DNA of 64,000 nucleotides from Rotaria macrura (Eukaryota; Rotifera; Eurotatoria; Philodinida; Philodinidae): contig OENT01000549.1 of NCBI GenBank assembly GCA_900239685.1, forward strand, positions 35,650-99,649, read 5' to 3'. Below, piece after piece: positions 10,986 to 22,885 of this stretch. The notes under the pieces were generated by a model. That model did not search any database, was not told where the DNA came from, and was given only the letters and a program-made list of their open reading frames with translations. Numbering within the stretch: the first letter of the stretch is position 1; each line of letters begins with the position of its first letter. Made by a program: the position numbers and the translations under genes.

Positions 10986-13900
10986 ATCGTATTTTGAAAA
11001 AACAAAGAATCTGAATATGTATCTATATGTACACGTTTATCAAAGATCAATCAAGTGTGACAAGAGAAAAAATTAATATGAATATATTATACATTTACAG
11101 CAAAATACACTTGTATTGTTGAGTTGAGAAAAGAATAATAAAACAAAAAGAGACTATGTTTTATATTGAAGCATATGTCGTGTATACATACATTGCCATT
11201 GTTAGACAAAAAGCGCCCATTCGATGAATGCTCAGTCATGTGCGATGAAATAAGAATCAACGAGTCTACTCAAGAGTCTAAATATCATACGCAGTTTCTA
11301 GTGAACATTACGACAAAAAGTGATGCAATTCTCAATACAGATAGATTTCAGCAATAACAGTCATCATTGTCATATACTGGCAATTTTCAGATCAGTCCCT
11401 TCGACAGATTTCAGAGTCATATAGACTGTTAAACGAGCATCAAATATTTGTCCTATGAAAATTTCTTTAATTAATTTTTTCGAGCAAAACCATTTTGCGG
11501 CAACCCAATATCGAACGGAAGTTCATTACTTTTTTTGCTTTCGAAATATTATTTAGAGAGTTCTCGATAATTACAATACTGACAGTGCTCTCAACAATAC
11601 GTGCTCGTTTTCAATGGTTTATATGCTTAGGACACGCACATATATTATCGAAAGTAATGATGTATGTAAGTTTTAAGTCGAAGAATTCCAGGCTACCTCT
11701 ATCCATACGGCAGACTATAGCCAACAGGAGGTTCACAGTTCTTGAATATTCTAGAATACATGAAATATGTGAATTTCATAGTTCGGTTGCCAAACTGCTT
11801 CACTAGCAAGTTTTACTGAAGGTTACTCAAACAAGGAATCAGAGTCGACCAGATGTACACAGAATATTGAGAGGGGGGAAAGCTTAAGTGGTCAAAATGA
11901 AATTAAGGAAAAACGTAAAATCTAGGAAATTCAAATTATCAACTGTTGTTCGACGTTGATGAATGCAAAAAGACTTTATATATAATATTTTACATCCTTT
12001 TTTTTAGATTTTGATAACTCTAAAAGAAGTTTAGATTTCTATGACACTTCGTAGAAGACAACTTTTTTTCAACAGAGCTTCGAAAATTAAAATCCCAATA
12101 AAGAAAACAAGGATATACTAACGAAGGAGACTGATCTCTCGTTTATTATAGCTAGTAAAAAACACTCACATAAAAGGAAGAAAAATCTTGATCCTTAACT
12201 ACAAATAAATGTAACGATCAGTTTGTTTTCAGTAAATTTTTCAAGGAAGATCGTTGAATTGAATTATTTTTACGCAGTTTATCGTCTAAACTAATGACAA
12301 TACCACGGTATTTTCAATGAAGACAATAAAATATATCCATTCACGAATAATAAAATATCAAGTTTTTGGATACTACAGAGCTGCAATAAGATTTTTCTTC
12401 TGTAGTAAAAACGAAGGTGGTATAGATTAACATGTTCAACAATACTATAGAGAGTAAGAAACAAAGGTGCCTGCTTGTGTACGATTATCTGGAATCAGGA
12501 TTCTCAGTCGTAAAAATTCGATGTTATGAAGATGCTGTAACGTGTCAAAAGAACAACGATTCATATCAGTCATACGTGATTAAATCGATCGTAGTATTCT
12601 TCATGTAAATGATAGATCACCGTAAATATCCTAATCAAAGTTGTGAAAAACGTTTTTTAATTGAAACATTAACATGGTGCCATCATTAATATCATAATTG
12701 AAAATAAGACCACGATTAAAAGCAATATTATTGTTACTACATATAACGTCTGTTATTTCCATCGTTAATCAGATTCCAATAATAATAATAATAATAATAA
12801 TAGTAATCGTAATATTAATACAGCCTACAGTAGATATCACGGTTGATTTACAAACAGCTGTTGACAATTTAATTAACTGAATAGCAGATAGGAAAAAGTA
12901 AATGAACTGTCATAATGAATATGTGGTAACAGTATATATTTGAATTCCTATGAAGGAGAAACTGTAGAAAAACTCCAAAGTATTATGAAAGGAAAAGACG
13001 TTTTTGATAGGATGTTAACGACTAAGAAAAGGTTTAGTAGATATTTCAAAAGCGAGAAAAAGGTTCATATCCTGTTGCAAATTCATAAACCCTTGTTCGT
13101 ACAGTGAATGCTATGGTTAACTTATTTTTGTCTTTTCACTATCTACATGTTTCATGCACATGATCTATAACCACATCTGTGTCATCGTCAAAGCAGACTG
13201 TTAATGAATATGTCGATTTATATGTAAAAATTTCTCTGCTTCTTAGTCTTGTTCATTCAATTACCGAAGTAAGTAAATAGATTTCATCAACTATAGTGGA
13301 TATATTCTTACTTAATTCTGGTTGTTGTACATATCAACAAATGTTGGCTTTGATATTGTCAGTCGTAGTATGGAAGATTTTGAAAGAGTTGATTGTATAT
13401 CTTAAGTTTTTTGTTAACTTTATTAAAAAATAAGCAAGTTGATTTGTATATGACTTAGATAAACTAATACAAAATTTTGCTAAAATCTACACAAGAAATA
13501 GTTCATATTCAACAAATGTATCGTTGAGATTTTCACATCAAAGTAACATAGATTTTGATTAATTTAAACAGGTTCATAATAAACTCATACTTTATTAGCC
13601 TGTTGCTCATGGCCCAAATTAAATCGTCAATTGTTGTGTGCGTATAGAAATGAATGATCATTTTCTATGTCCGACTGATAAAACGATTACTCGGAGTAAA
13701 TGTCGTGTAAAATTCTAATATCAATTAGATCAATCATCGATTCTATAAACATTTCACAGGTCACACATTATGCTTCTCTCTGTCTCATTCTCTAAGTATG
13801 CTGTCATTGTTGATAAGAATTTAATTCAATACTTGCAAAGCTCGACTTAGCATGCACAAAAATCATGACTATTTTCGATATCATAGAAGACCACTGATGA

Positions 13901-15660
13901 AATATATTATTATAAGTTTAAATTCGTGACTGCATTTAATGAAAAACTCTCTATTGGATTTAGTTTCTATCTGTCATCGATAGTATGATATCAAAGAACT
14001 TCTCAGCTTTCTTTTCAAACTTTACATGGGAGGTAAACATAAACTTAAAACAAAAGGAAAATGAAGTTAGCAAACAATTTCAATGAATTTTCATATTTTT
14101 CTTTTGTTGTTCTTGAATTGAATCAATCAACTTCATGCATCTTCTGATTTTATGCTAGCATAACTCGTATATTTATGATCCCTTGAATTACAATATGCAT
14201 ACAGTAATTTGTATTAATTTTTACTGAATTCCTTCGAATAGAATTTAGCTAATTATTTAGATATCCGTGCTTGAATGTATTCTGTTTGAATTATTAAACA
14301 AAATCAACGTTGAAATTGAATAGAAAATCTGACAGACTTCATCATTAAGGAATTCTATGCAACTAATCCCTATGAGACTTTTGGTTTTTTTTATCATTTA
14401 CTCCTATTATCCCACTGCGTCAGAATAGAGAGTGATGTGCCTTTCTGTAAATTTTCTCACGATCTACCTACGTGAAGTCTATTCGTACTGAAAACTATCT
14501 CAATGAATATTATTGAACAAAGCATCTCAAACTGTGCCCAACTTTACTTGAATGGCAACACATCTTGTAATATGAATCCTTATTTAAGATAGTTAATTAC
14601 GAAGAAATATATCTTTTACATTTGAACATTTACAAAACGGCTTTCTTCCAATAATACGTTTCTTTTTCTTCAACTTTCAATTTCGCCGATATAATCGTCG
14701 AACAAAACAGAATGATCAAAACAAAATATCTCACATGGCCGTAAATGGCTGAGCATATCAAAGAGTATTCTGCAGCATTGCTTTTTCTCGAAAGAGAGGT
14801 CGATCGATATTTATTGTTTCCAATCACGCACTGTAATTCTAGAGAAGATAACATTGAAATCACTTATTCTGCTCTATTTCTATAAAGTTGATAAGAAATT
14901 TTAGCAGACCTTCATTAAAAACTTCTTTCGAACAAGTAATCGAAATTACTGAAATATAAAAAAAAACCATTTGAATACTAATTATTTCTTCACTCAAATA
15001 TTGTGACAAAGAAGAAAGTATTTCATAGAGTTCCTTTCATAGCAGCTGCTGTTCTCTTCATTTTCAAAACGCAAATACAGTTCATTTGTTAACTCTAAAA
15101 ATGAGCTGTTTTTAATAGTTTTATTTGAATATCTAATATCATAAAACATAAATCATCTTCGTCGGGATTCAAAGAATCAGATCAAATTTTGTAATAATTC
15201 GATCCGAATGACCAATACCAAAAGAAAATTCTAACGAGAAACAATTGATGTTGAAGTTTTTCGTGATAATATATCCATAGTTTCATTTACATTATGCCTA
15301 GATATTTTTTTCAAACCCATTTGTACGAAGAATACTCACGATAAACTAGCAACATTAAACAAATTGCATAATTCATCATCAATTAACAAACGGTATTCTA
15401 TTGCTAAATAGAATCATAGATGGTGCATGTCAAGAATGAAAGAGTTCATTCATGATAAACCGTTTTCTTTAAAAAAATATATCTGCTCAGACTAAGTAAT
15501 TATGTTCATCAACATCAAGAATGTGACTTGAGCAGACTGTCAGTCATCAAACACTTTCATCTATGATCTTATCTTTGAGTACGATGCATTAGTATAGTTG
15601 AACGAATCGAAGACGTAAAAACATTAATAAAATCAGATTCCTGTGAAAAACAAAACAACG
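10986..15660. other. Gene-free stretch
   Basis: 4.7 kb of AT-rich DNA. Open frames at 11495, 12698 and 14630 lack family signatures. An ATA/AAT trinucleotide run lies at about 12778-12801. No inverted-repeat element was recognised. Confidence 0.45.
12778..12801. repeat. AAT trinucleotide microsatellite
   Basis: About seven to eight consecutive AAT units are visible directly. The run creates the isoleucine stretch in an otherwise meaningless open frame. Confidence 0.85.
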
Positions 15661-16689
15661 ATGAATGCAACAACTCTAATCTTTCTAACTTTATCGCCAT
15701 CATTACAAGGACTACATTTGACTACAGCTATTCTAGGTGTGTTTTTTTATGTTGTTGGATTCATTGGAAATCTCTTATCCTTATTACTCTTCTTGCAAGA
15801 AGAACTACGTAAAGTTTCAACAGGTCTTACCTTTATATTACTCAATATATTTAGTACGATACATCTACTATCATTGATTGTTGAATTTCTTTCAAGTATA
15901 TTTGGCATTCAAATTTTAAGAACCAGTGCATTTCAGTGTCAATTTATATTATGGTTACAAAATGCAACCCGCACTATCTGTTCATTCTTAGCGACTACGA
16001 TATCGATAGATCGTTATATACGTTCAGAATATCCTATGAAATCACGTGAATGGTGTACAATAAAAAATGTTATGAAATTGGTCGTTATATATTCTGTATT
16101 CTCAATATTATTGTATGCCTTTTTTTTCTATCCCCTCAACGTAATGGATGAATATGGTAATTGTTCGTTTCCCTATAATAATACATTCCGTCTAATCGCG
16201 CTGAATATTATGCCACCAATACGTTTTGTAGTGATTTGCCTAATACCAACAATACTGATGCTTGGCTGTGGTGGTCGCATGCTTTTCAATATCCGAAAAG
16301 TGAAACAAGCTATCACACATCAGACACCAATCCCGCAAATACCAATTTCAACTATTACATTTCAAGCACCTGTTCTAAATAAAAGAAATGATGTAAATCA
16401 ACAACAAGCAAACAAACTTGATCGTATGCTTTTTCTATTAGTTTTTGCTAATGTATTCGCATATGTAATCACACAAACACCATTTAATATTTATGCTTTG
16501 TATTATGGCTACGAGAACACGGTTGATTTTACAATATATTCATTAATGCGAGCCTTTTTTCTCATGTGGAGCTCAGCCTATTTCGGTATAGGTTTTTATT
16601 TGTTTTGTATAGCTTCAAAACAATTTCGAAAGCAATTTTTCACTAAAATTGAAAATTTATGTATTTGTTCTCGTCTATTCCCGCATTGA
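15661..16689 (+). CDS. Rhodopsin-class G-protein-coupled receptor, 342 aa
   Basis: An intronless frame encodes seven hydrophobic segments. The true start is the ATG at 15661; the frame opens upstream only with a GTG. NAT at residues 2-4 is a possible glycosylation site outside the cell. TM1 carries GFIGNLLSLLLF with the conserved Asn. TM3 is preceded by a Cys (AFQCQF) and ends in IDRYIRSEYP, the DRY motif. A second extracellular loop Cys (GNCSFPYNN) can pair with it. TM6 lacks CWxP (VFAYVITQTPF), and TM7 has GIGFY in place of NPxxY, followed by SKQFRKQF, the usual helix 8. The ligand cannot be told; the sequence resembles lineage-expanded FMRFamide-like receptors. A polyadenylation signal lies three bases past the stop. 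Confidence 0.9.
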   Translation: MNATTLIFLTLSPSLQGLHLTTAILGVFFYVVGFIGNLLSLLLFLQEELRKVSTGLTFILLNIFSTIHLLSLIVEFLSSIFGIQILRTSAFQCQFILWLQNATRTICSFLATTISIDRYIRSEYPMKSREWCTIKNVMKLVVIYSVFSILLYAFFFYPLNVMDEYGNCSFPYNNTFRLIALNIMPPIRFVVICLIPTILMLGCGGRMLFNIRKVKQAITHQTPIPQIPISTITFQAPVLNKRNDVNQQQANKLDRMLFLLVFANVFAYVITQTPFNIYALYYGYENTVDFTIYSLMRAFFLMWSSAYFGIGFYLFCIASKQFRKQFFTKIENLCICSRLFPH

Positions 16690-16691
16690 AC

Positions 16692-16697
16692 AATAAA
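16692..16697 (+). terminator. Polyadenylation signal of the GPCR
   Basis: AATAAA starts three bases after the TGA stop. The 3' untranslated region would be very short. Confidence 0.55.
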
Positions 16698-17346
16698 ATC
16701 TAAAATGTTACTTTGGAACATATTTACTATTGTCATTTATCTTTAATTCTCTTCAAACAGTAAAAATAGCAATGTTAACTCAAAAATTAAATGCAATAAC
16801 AAATACTTTGAATCAAAATGAATGAAGTATCTTTGATAAGAGTACATGATTATGAATAATTATTCAAGGAAGTACTTAAAAATAAACATAAAATCTATGA
16901 AAACATCTTGTAACGCATTCTATCCAACAAATATAAAATGAAACCAAGGCGTGTCGTGGAGAACTGTTAAGTACACTATTGTTTCATTTATTTTATCGTT
17001 GTACTTAGCTGTAAATTGAAAGTTCAAATGAATTCACGTAAGGCTATAAATCAGACTAATATCCGTAGGAAAATATTTTTTTGAGACAAGTAATGATTTC
17101 ATACTTGGCTTATATTATATGCTGATTGATTATTTGGGATTGCTGACCGAATCTCGAAAGAAAAAATCTCGAACAAGTAAATGAAGGAAAACAAATATCT
17201 CGAAAGATGTCCTCTCATTCTGCCATCAATTTGACCAGTTTAAAATTGATATTGTATGAGTGAGAACTGCTTTCTTTTATTTTTATCGCTATTCGCTTAC
17301 GTCTGTTATTGACTTTTATCGTTTTTTTTACACCTACACCGCAACC

Positions 17347-17731
17347 ATGTCATCAAGCGATTCAGATAACACACCTGCAATCTCATTTCTTATTAGTAAT
17401 AAGAAAAAACGTATTCTTGCTATCGGTGGCCGTATTTATCAACACAACAGCAACCGTGAAAGTCAGTTATTGAGTATGTGAGATCGAGTTGTGCAAGGTG
17501 GGCGTTCACCTGGGCTCTAATAATCAGCTTCTTAAATACACGGAAAATATTCACAGTCATATGCCAGTACTTGAGCAATTATAGATTGGCAAGATATGAT
17601 CAAACATCAAAACTCGAGTCTGTGAAGAGGCAAAAGTGATTAATCAAATTTATTACGGTGAGTTTGCAAAAGTAATTCTTTCTAGAGCAACTCTTGCTAT
17701 TGCTTCTACAGTTGAAGAAACTAATAAGTAG
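17347..17731 (+). pseudogene. FLYWCH-type zinc-finger/MULE transposase relic
   Basis: From ATG at 17347 the frame reads an acidic leader and then ISNKKKRILAIGGRIYQHNS, the first half of a FLYWCH finger. It then meets a stop. A second frame continues the finger with a Cys pair (CEIELCKVGVHLGSN, near 17480-17525), then HSHMPVLEQL and a helical region ending near 17731. This matches FLYWCH order (Cys, Cys, His-x-His), which usually sits at the N-terminus of Mutator-like transposases and their domesticated relatives. One frameshift and several in-frame stops mark it as dead. No transposase DDE region was found downstream. Confidence 0.65.
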
Positions 17732-20700
17732 ATGACAAGTTTTTTGTTTTAGGGAAATTCGATAACTTTTGTCGTCTAGATCACGGACTCGATCAATTTC
17801 GATGAGACTGTGGATGTAATTGTGAATACTCCGTCAACATACACCCACACACACCGTTTTTGTTCATTTATTGTCATAAACTTTTAAAATAAATCCTTAA
17901 TCATACTCGCATGCTATGTTATAATTATAATCATATCTATCATGAACTGTCAGCAATTCAACATTTTTTCTGTTGATATTTTAATTTTTCGAAACTTTTG
18001 CTTTCGATGATTTATTCTTGCGAACTATTTTATTTCTTAACGGGGAGTTTTCGAGATTTGGACACGATACCATTATTTGTAAACGTGTGATGAAAATGTT
18101 ATGCAATCAATATTATCATTTCATATGAATACATTGTCGACTAGTTATAATTACACAATGATGTTTTCAATTGCAGTCAAATACTGATGAATTATGGTGA
18201 TGGAATGTATTCCTTGTGAACATGTCTTACTAGAAGAAAAGTGAACAGAGAGGCTAGATACGAACGAAATCAAACAGAAATTATAGAAATAACGAAAGAA
18301 AAAATTAGTTTTATGCATTGAAAACTATACTTGGGTCTTACTGAAAAACTAATGAATAATACAACGTACTCATAAAAGAATGTTCATATTTTGAATCGTG
18401 AGGCAATTATCAGAGCCGAAAAAGTATTCTGTTAATAGAATATCTTTATACAAACAGAAGATCATTTTTCTCTGAATCATAAAATCTAAATCCTTCCCAA
18501 GATCTGTTGAAGAAGATCTATGTTTGAATAATATGTTACGAAATCTTTCTAAATACAAATATGTTTTGAACGATGAGAATCACTTCTTATGACTTTGATG
18601 GTTCCAATGCAGTAGTTTTAAATAGTGTTTGAATAATATTTTTGCTATTGGCTCTGAGTTCATTTTTCTAAACTATAAAATTATGATTCATCGATCGACG
18701 ATTGAAAGAGAATACTATCTACAGTTGTCATAATGATGAATGAATGAAAAAAAGTAAAAGATTGATGTAGAAGTTAGTTGATCAATGTGACATGTTTTGA
18801 ATATCAATCTGTTTTTGATTGTTCGGAATAGTTTCATATAATTTTTCTGATATCCATACAAGGAAGAATGTTAAAGATAGATTTACTTCGGTTGAATTCA
18901 CTTCCAGAAAAACAGAAGTCAATCCCACGATAGTTATCAGAAATGGTTCGATGTATCGTAAACATATGGTATCCACTTTTGTTAAGCTGTCCTTCTCCCT
19001 GGTGCTTCATTCATGATCAACTAGTAGACTGTGTAAAAATAGTAATTGAAAAAAACCATGCCCAAAAATCTAATAAAAGTAAGAAATCAGCTACTAACTT
19101 TATCTACTGAAAACTACGAAGGCAACATTGCATTGCGATCCATTCTACAGATCATGTTTTATTCTGAAGAGAAAAAAATATGAATGCATTGATTCGTTGA
19201 TTCATCGAAATCAAGCTCTACAAAACATAGAGAACGAAAGATTGTAAGCAGAAAGTTTTAACATGGTTTTTGATTTTTTCATAATGCAACAGGAGACTTT
19301 CTCTTTTGGTTAATGTTTTCAATAGAAATAAAGATCATGAAGACTCCTGTGGATTACTTTCCAAGAACAACTGTAATAGTAGTTTAGTTTTTAATATACA
19401 ATAAAAGCAAATATTTAAAGTAATAAAAACATACCTATATGTAAAATCAATTCTTTGCTGAAATATTATGTGACAATATTTTACATATGTTTTATGGTTG
19501 TTAAATGATTCTAATATGTACTTGGACAAAAAACATCATGAAAAATTTTATGACTCAATAATCGATGCTTAATACAACAAATAGACAAGAGAAGAGTATT
19601 GGCAGACATTTTCTGATGAAATGTTAAAATGATATCTCTTTCTTATTCCTACATACCTCGTATTATTTATGAATGAATGATATCTTTAAAAAACATTCTT
19701 CAAGATTGCATATCAATTGTCTCTCGTTTTTTACCAACCTGCATATTTCAAGTCTTCCAATAAAAATCTTGAACATCTACTATTCTCATACATTTTTCAT
19801 GTGCTGTCTAAAATATAATAGATCTGATGTTGTTGAAGTTACTTAAATCAAATGCGGACTCGTTTACAGGTTTTCGTTTTTCATTTAGTATAATTTTTTG
19901 CTCGAATACATGGTTGACTCATGAAATTGTTTCAGATACATTCGAGATAAATCTCTTCTCATACGAATGCACATTTCAATCTAATTATTTTCTTCCATGA
20001 ATCTGTTCACATTATTGTGTACATGAAATGAAGTATGTGTAAAATAGAATTAGCGAGTGTTCTTAGATTCTTTTTATTTTCGATCGATGGCTACACATAC
20101 TGTGGTCCAGTCAATCGACTGTTGGGTGCATTGTGAAAACTGATGGAAGAGTTGATCAAATCCGCATGCTGAAAAAAAACGTACTGATAGTCATACATTC
20201 ACTGACCATGGTAAAAAGAAGTGATAACTACTAAAAGTCTTCCAGAAAATATTTATAATTGTAAAAATCGAGATCATTCATAATTTATTGTTTTATTGCT
20301 CTCATATCCTTTGATTCATGATCCCGAAATATGGTTTTTTTGGTATAATATAAACTGTTCTAATTCTTATTGCGAGAATCACAATATGTTTGCACTAAAT
20401 AATTAGCATCCGTGCTGACAGTCGATGAGTTTCTAGTAAGAAATAGAAAAAAAAACAATTCTCATCGATGAACATAAATAAAGTAATTGGTAGACTCATA
20501 ACATTTATGAATACGTTGTTGTTAACATTGAGATGTCTGCTCATTTTTCTGCTATTGTGCTTTCCTTGTATGAATTTAAGTTTAGTTATTCATTCTGAAC
20601 TGATCAAAACATGAGTTGGTGATTGTTTAGATGACACTAAGTTCATGAGACACATATTTAATATATTTTTGGTTTTTTTAAAACAAGTTGTAATATGATT

Positions 20701-22885
20701 AAAATCCATATCTACGAATCTAAAACTTTTAAAATGTTTTATTCATTTTAGTCGTCTCTTAGAATCGATTTTTTAAATTTCTATTACCTCATAATGTAAC
20801 ACAAATTCATATTACTTAGTCAGGACATTATTCTTATTTTTCCGTAACATATTGACTGTATACAAAGACAAGTATTGTTTAGTGTTTCTTCGAACTTCAA
20901 TAATGTAAAGCACTAATAGACGATTTAATAGTAAGGATTGGCCTAGAATGAAATTATCTTGTTTATTCTTGGTATTCAAATTAGGTTGATAAAGAACTGA
21001 TTGTTCTTCTATAATTTTTAAACATTTCAATTCGAATAAGTATTATTCATTCCAGAGAAACTTTAATTCTTCCCTCATTTACGATTTGAACAAAGAATAG
21101 AACAAATAGTAAACGTTCTATGCTAAAAAATTAAACTTGAATAAGAAGAATTGAGTGCAAATTGCCACATCTTCATAAGATTCTTAAACTCTTTGATCAT
21201 GTGTCTTCTAGTTGATTACGTGTGAGAAGAAAAGAAACTGGAGACAGATGTACAATACAATATATTCATAAAACTTTCAAGCAGAAATTTACTCAGGATA
21301 AGACAATCTGTATATAAAAAACATTAATTTAACATTCATATGTATATTTTCAATCTTACTGATCTAGTCTACAAGTTCGAAGAGATTTCGTTCTATTACG
21401 AGAATGAACCAACCATTGACAACATAATCAACAGTTTTTTCTTTTTATCAGCTGTACTTCTGATTAATGTCAGCCACCCAGGCAATCCGAGAGGCAAACT
21501 GTTAAAATAGTTTGCTATGTTATCGAATATCGATCGATTAATGTGACTGTTGTTTTTACATGTATAACGCTAGACCAAACTGTACCATACATTATGTTTA
21601 ACTAATTGCAAACATGCACGTTTTTGTTCTTTTACCAGTCCAACATTTCCCTATCACTTGTGTTCCATTATCTAACTAAATCGTCTGAAACAAAAGTTTG
21701 ACTTTCTATATCATTCCTGTCTACTGATAACAAAACCATCGACTATGTTGCTCCAGAAAATGATTCGAAGTTTATCTATGCTGGAAAATCGATAAATTAG
21801 ATGCGTACAGAGATAGAGAAACATTAAGTAGTATCGGTATCAATGGGTTCTAATGGCTATATGAATCACATCTGAAATCCGACCGAGTTTGTTTTGTGTT
21901 ATTTTTGATAGTTGGAACTGATATTTTCGTTAATGCAAGATAACAATTCAATAACATGTGTCAAACAGGTTTTATACGTTTCTGGAAACTGATGCCGTTT
22001 CATCGATCAAATATTGTGAAATTGCTTTAGAATATATCTATGTACCGACTACTCTGTCAGATCACTGTGAAGACAACATTGAATAACTTGAAGATAATCA
22101 TCATTCATCTAATCGATGCTTTGTGTAGACGTCAACTATGCCAAATTATTCCGACAGAAAAATCAAGAGATTATAAAATACTATGTTCATGTTTCTTTGC
22201 CTTCTTTAAAGCTACCTTAAATGTATCAAAAACTATGAAAAGCAACTAGAAAATCAATCACTAGTCTACTCAGTGATTCAATATAGGCTCTTGTAAACGC
22301 ACTTTTCAGAGAAGAATCATGATAATGCTTAGGAGAATTATTTCATAAGATATTTTCCTATCAAATTTAACTAAGTATTAATTTTTCCAGTTGGTTTGTT
22401 GTCTTCATTAAGATTAACCTTGATGATGAACAAAAGTTAATACTCTCACATCCATGTTATTGTCCATTTGTATTGTGCTCATCTCATCAATGAAATGAGA
22501 CAACAAATAGCCATCGAAGAAAATACAATAAGAAAGATTCTGCTATACTAAACGCCAAATGACATCACAATACACAACACAATAAAATAATAATATTAAA
22601 CGAATCTCACTGTTTATGTCCTGAACTTCTATGCACACAAATAGACACAGCAGACAAAATACAATGAGGGATTCGACGAAAAAAATTGTGAGAAGATATA
22701 GCACACGAAAATCCATTGAAGAATATCAGTATGAAATATATATGTGTTTACATTTAGGAATTAAAACAAAGAAAAAGAACTAGAAAGAACATTTATGAGT
22801 GTGCACTGAGCATGATGTTTGCATACGGTTGTTCAGGAGTTTAAATAAAAAGGAAAAGTTGTGTTTTTTTTATTTGTCATTATTG
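17732..22885. other. Gene-free stretch
   Basis: 5.1 kb without a supportable gene. The open frames here are short, often antisense to one another, and start with TTG, GTG or isolated ATG codons. No inverted-repeat element with a target duplication was noticed. Confidence 0.45.

Noticed and set aside
12698..12880. Open frame with an isoleucine-rich segment
   Set aside because: It is produced by an AAT microsatellite and shows no other protein character.
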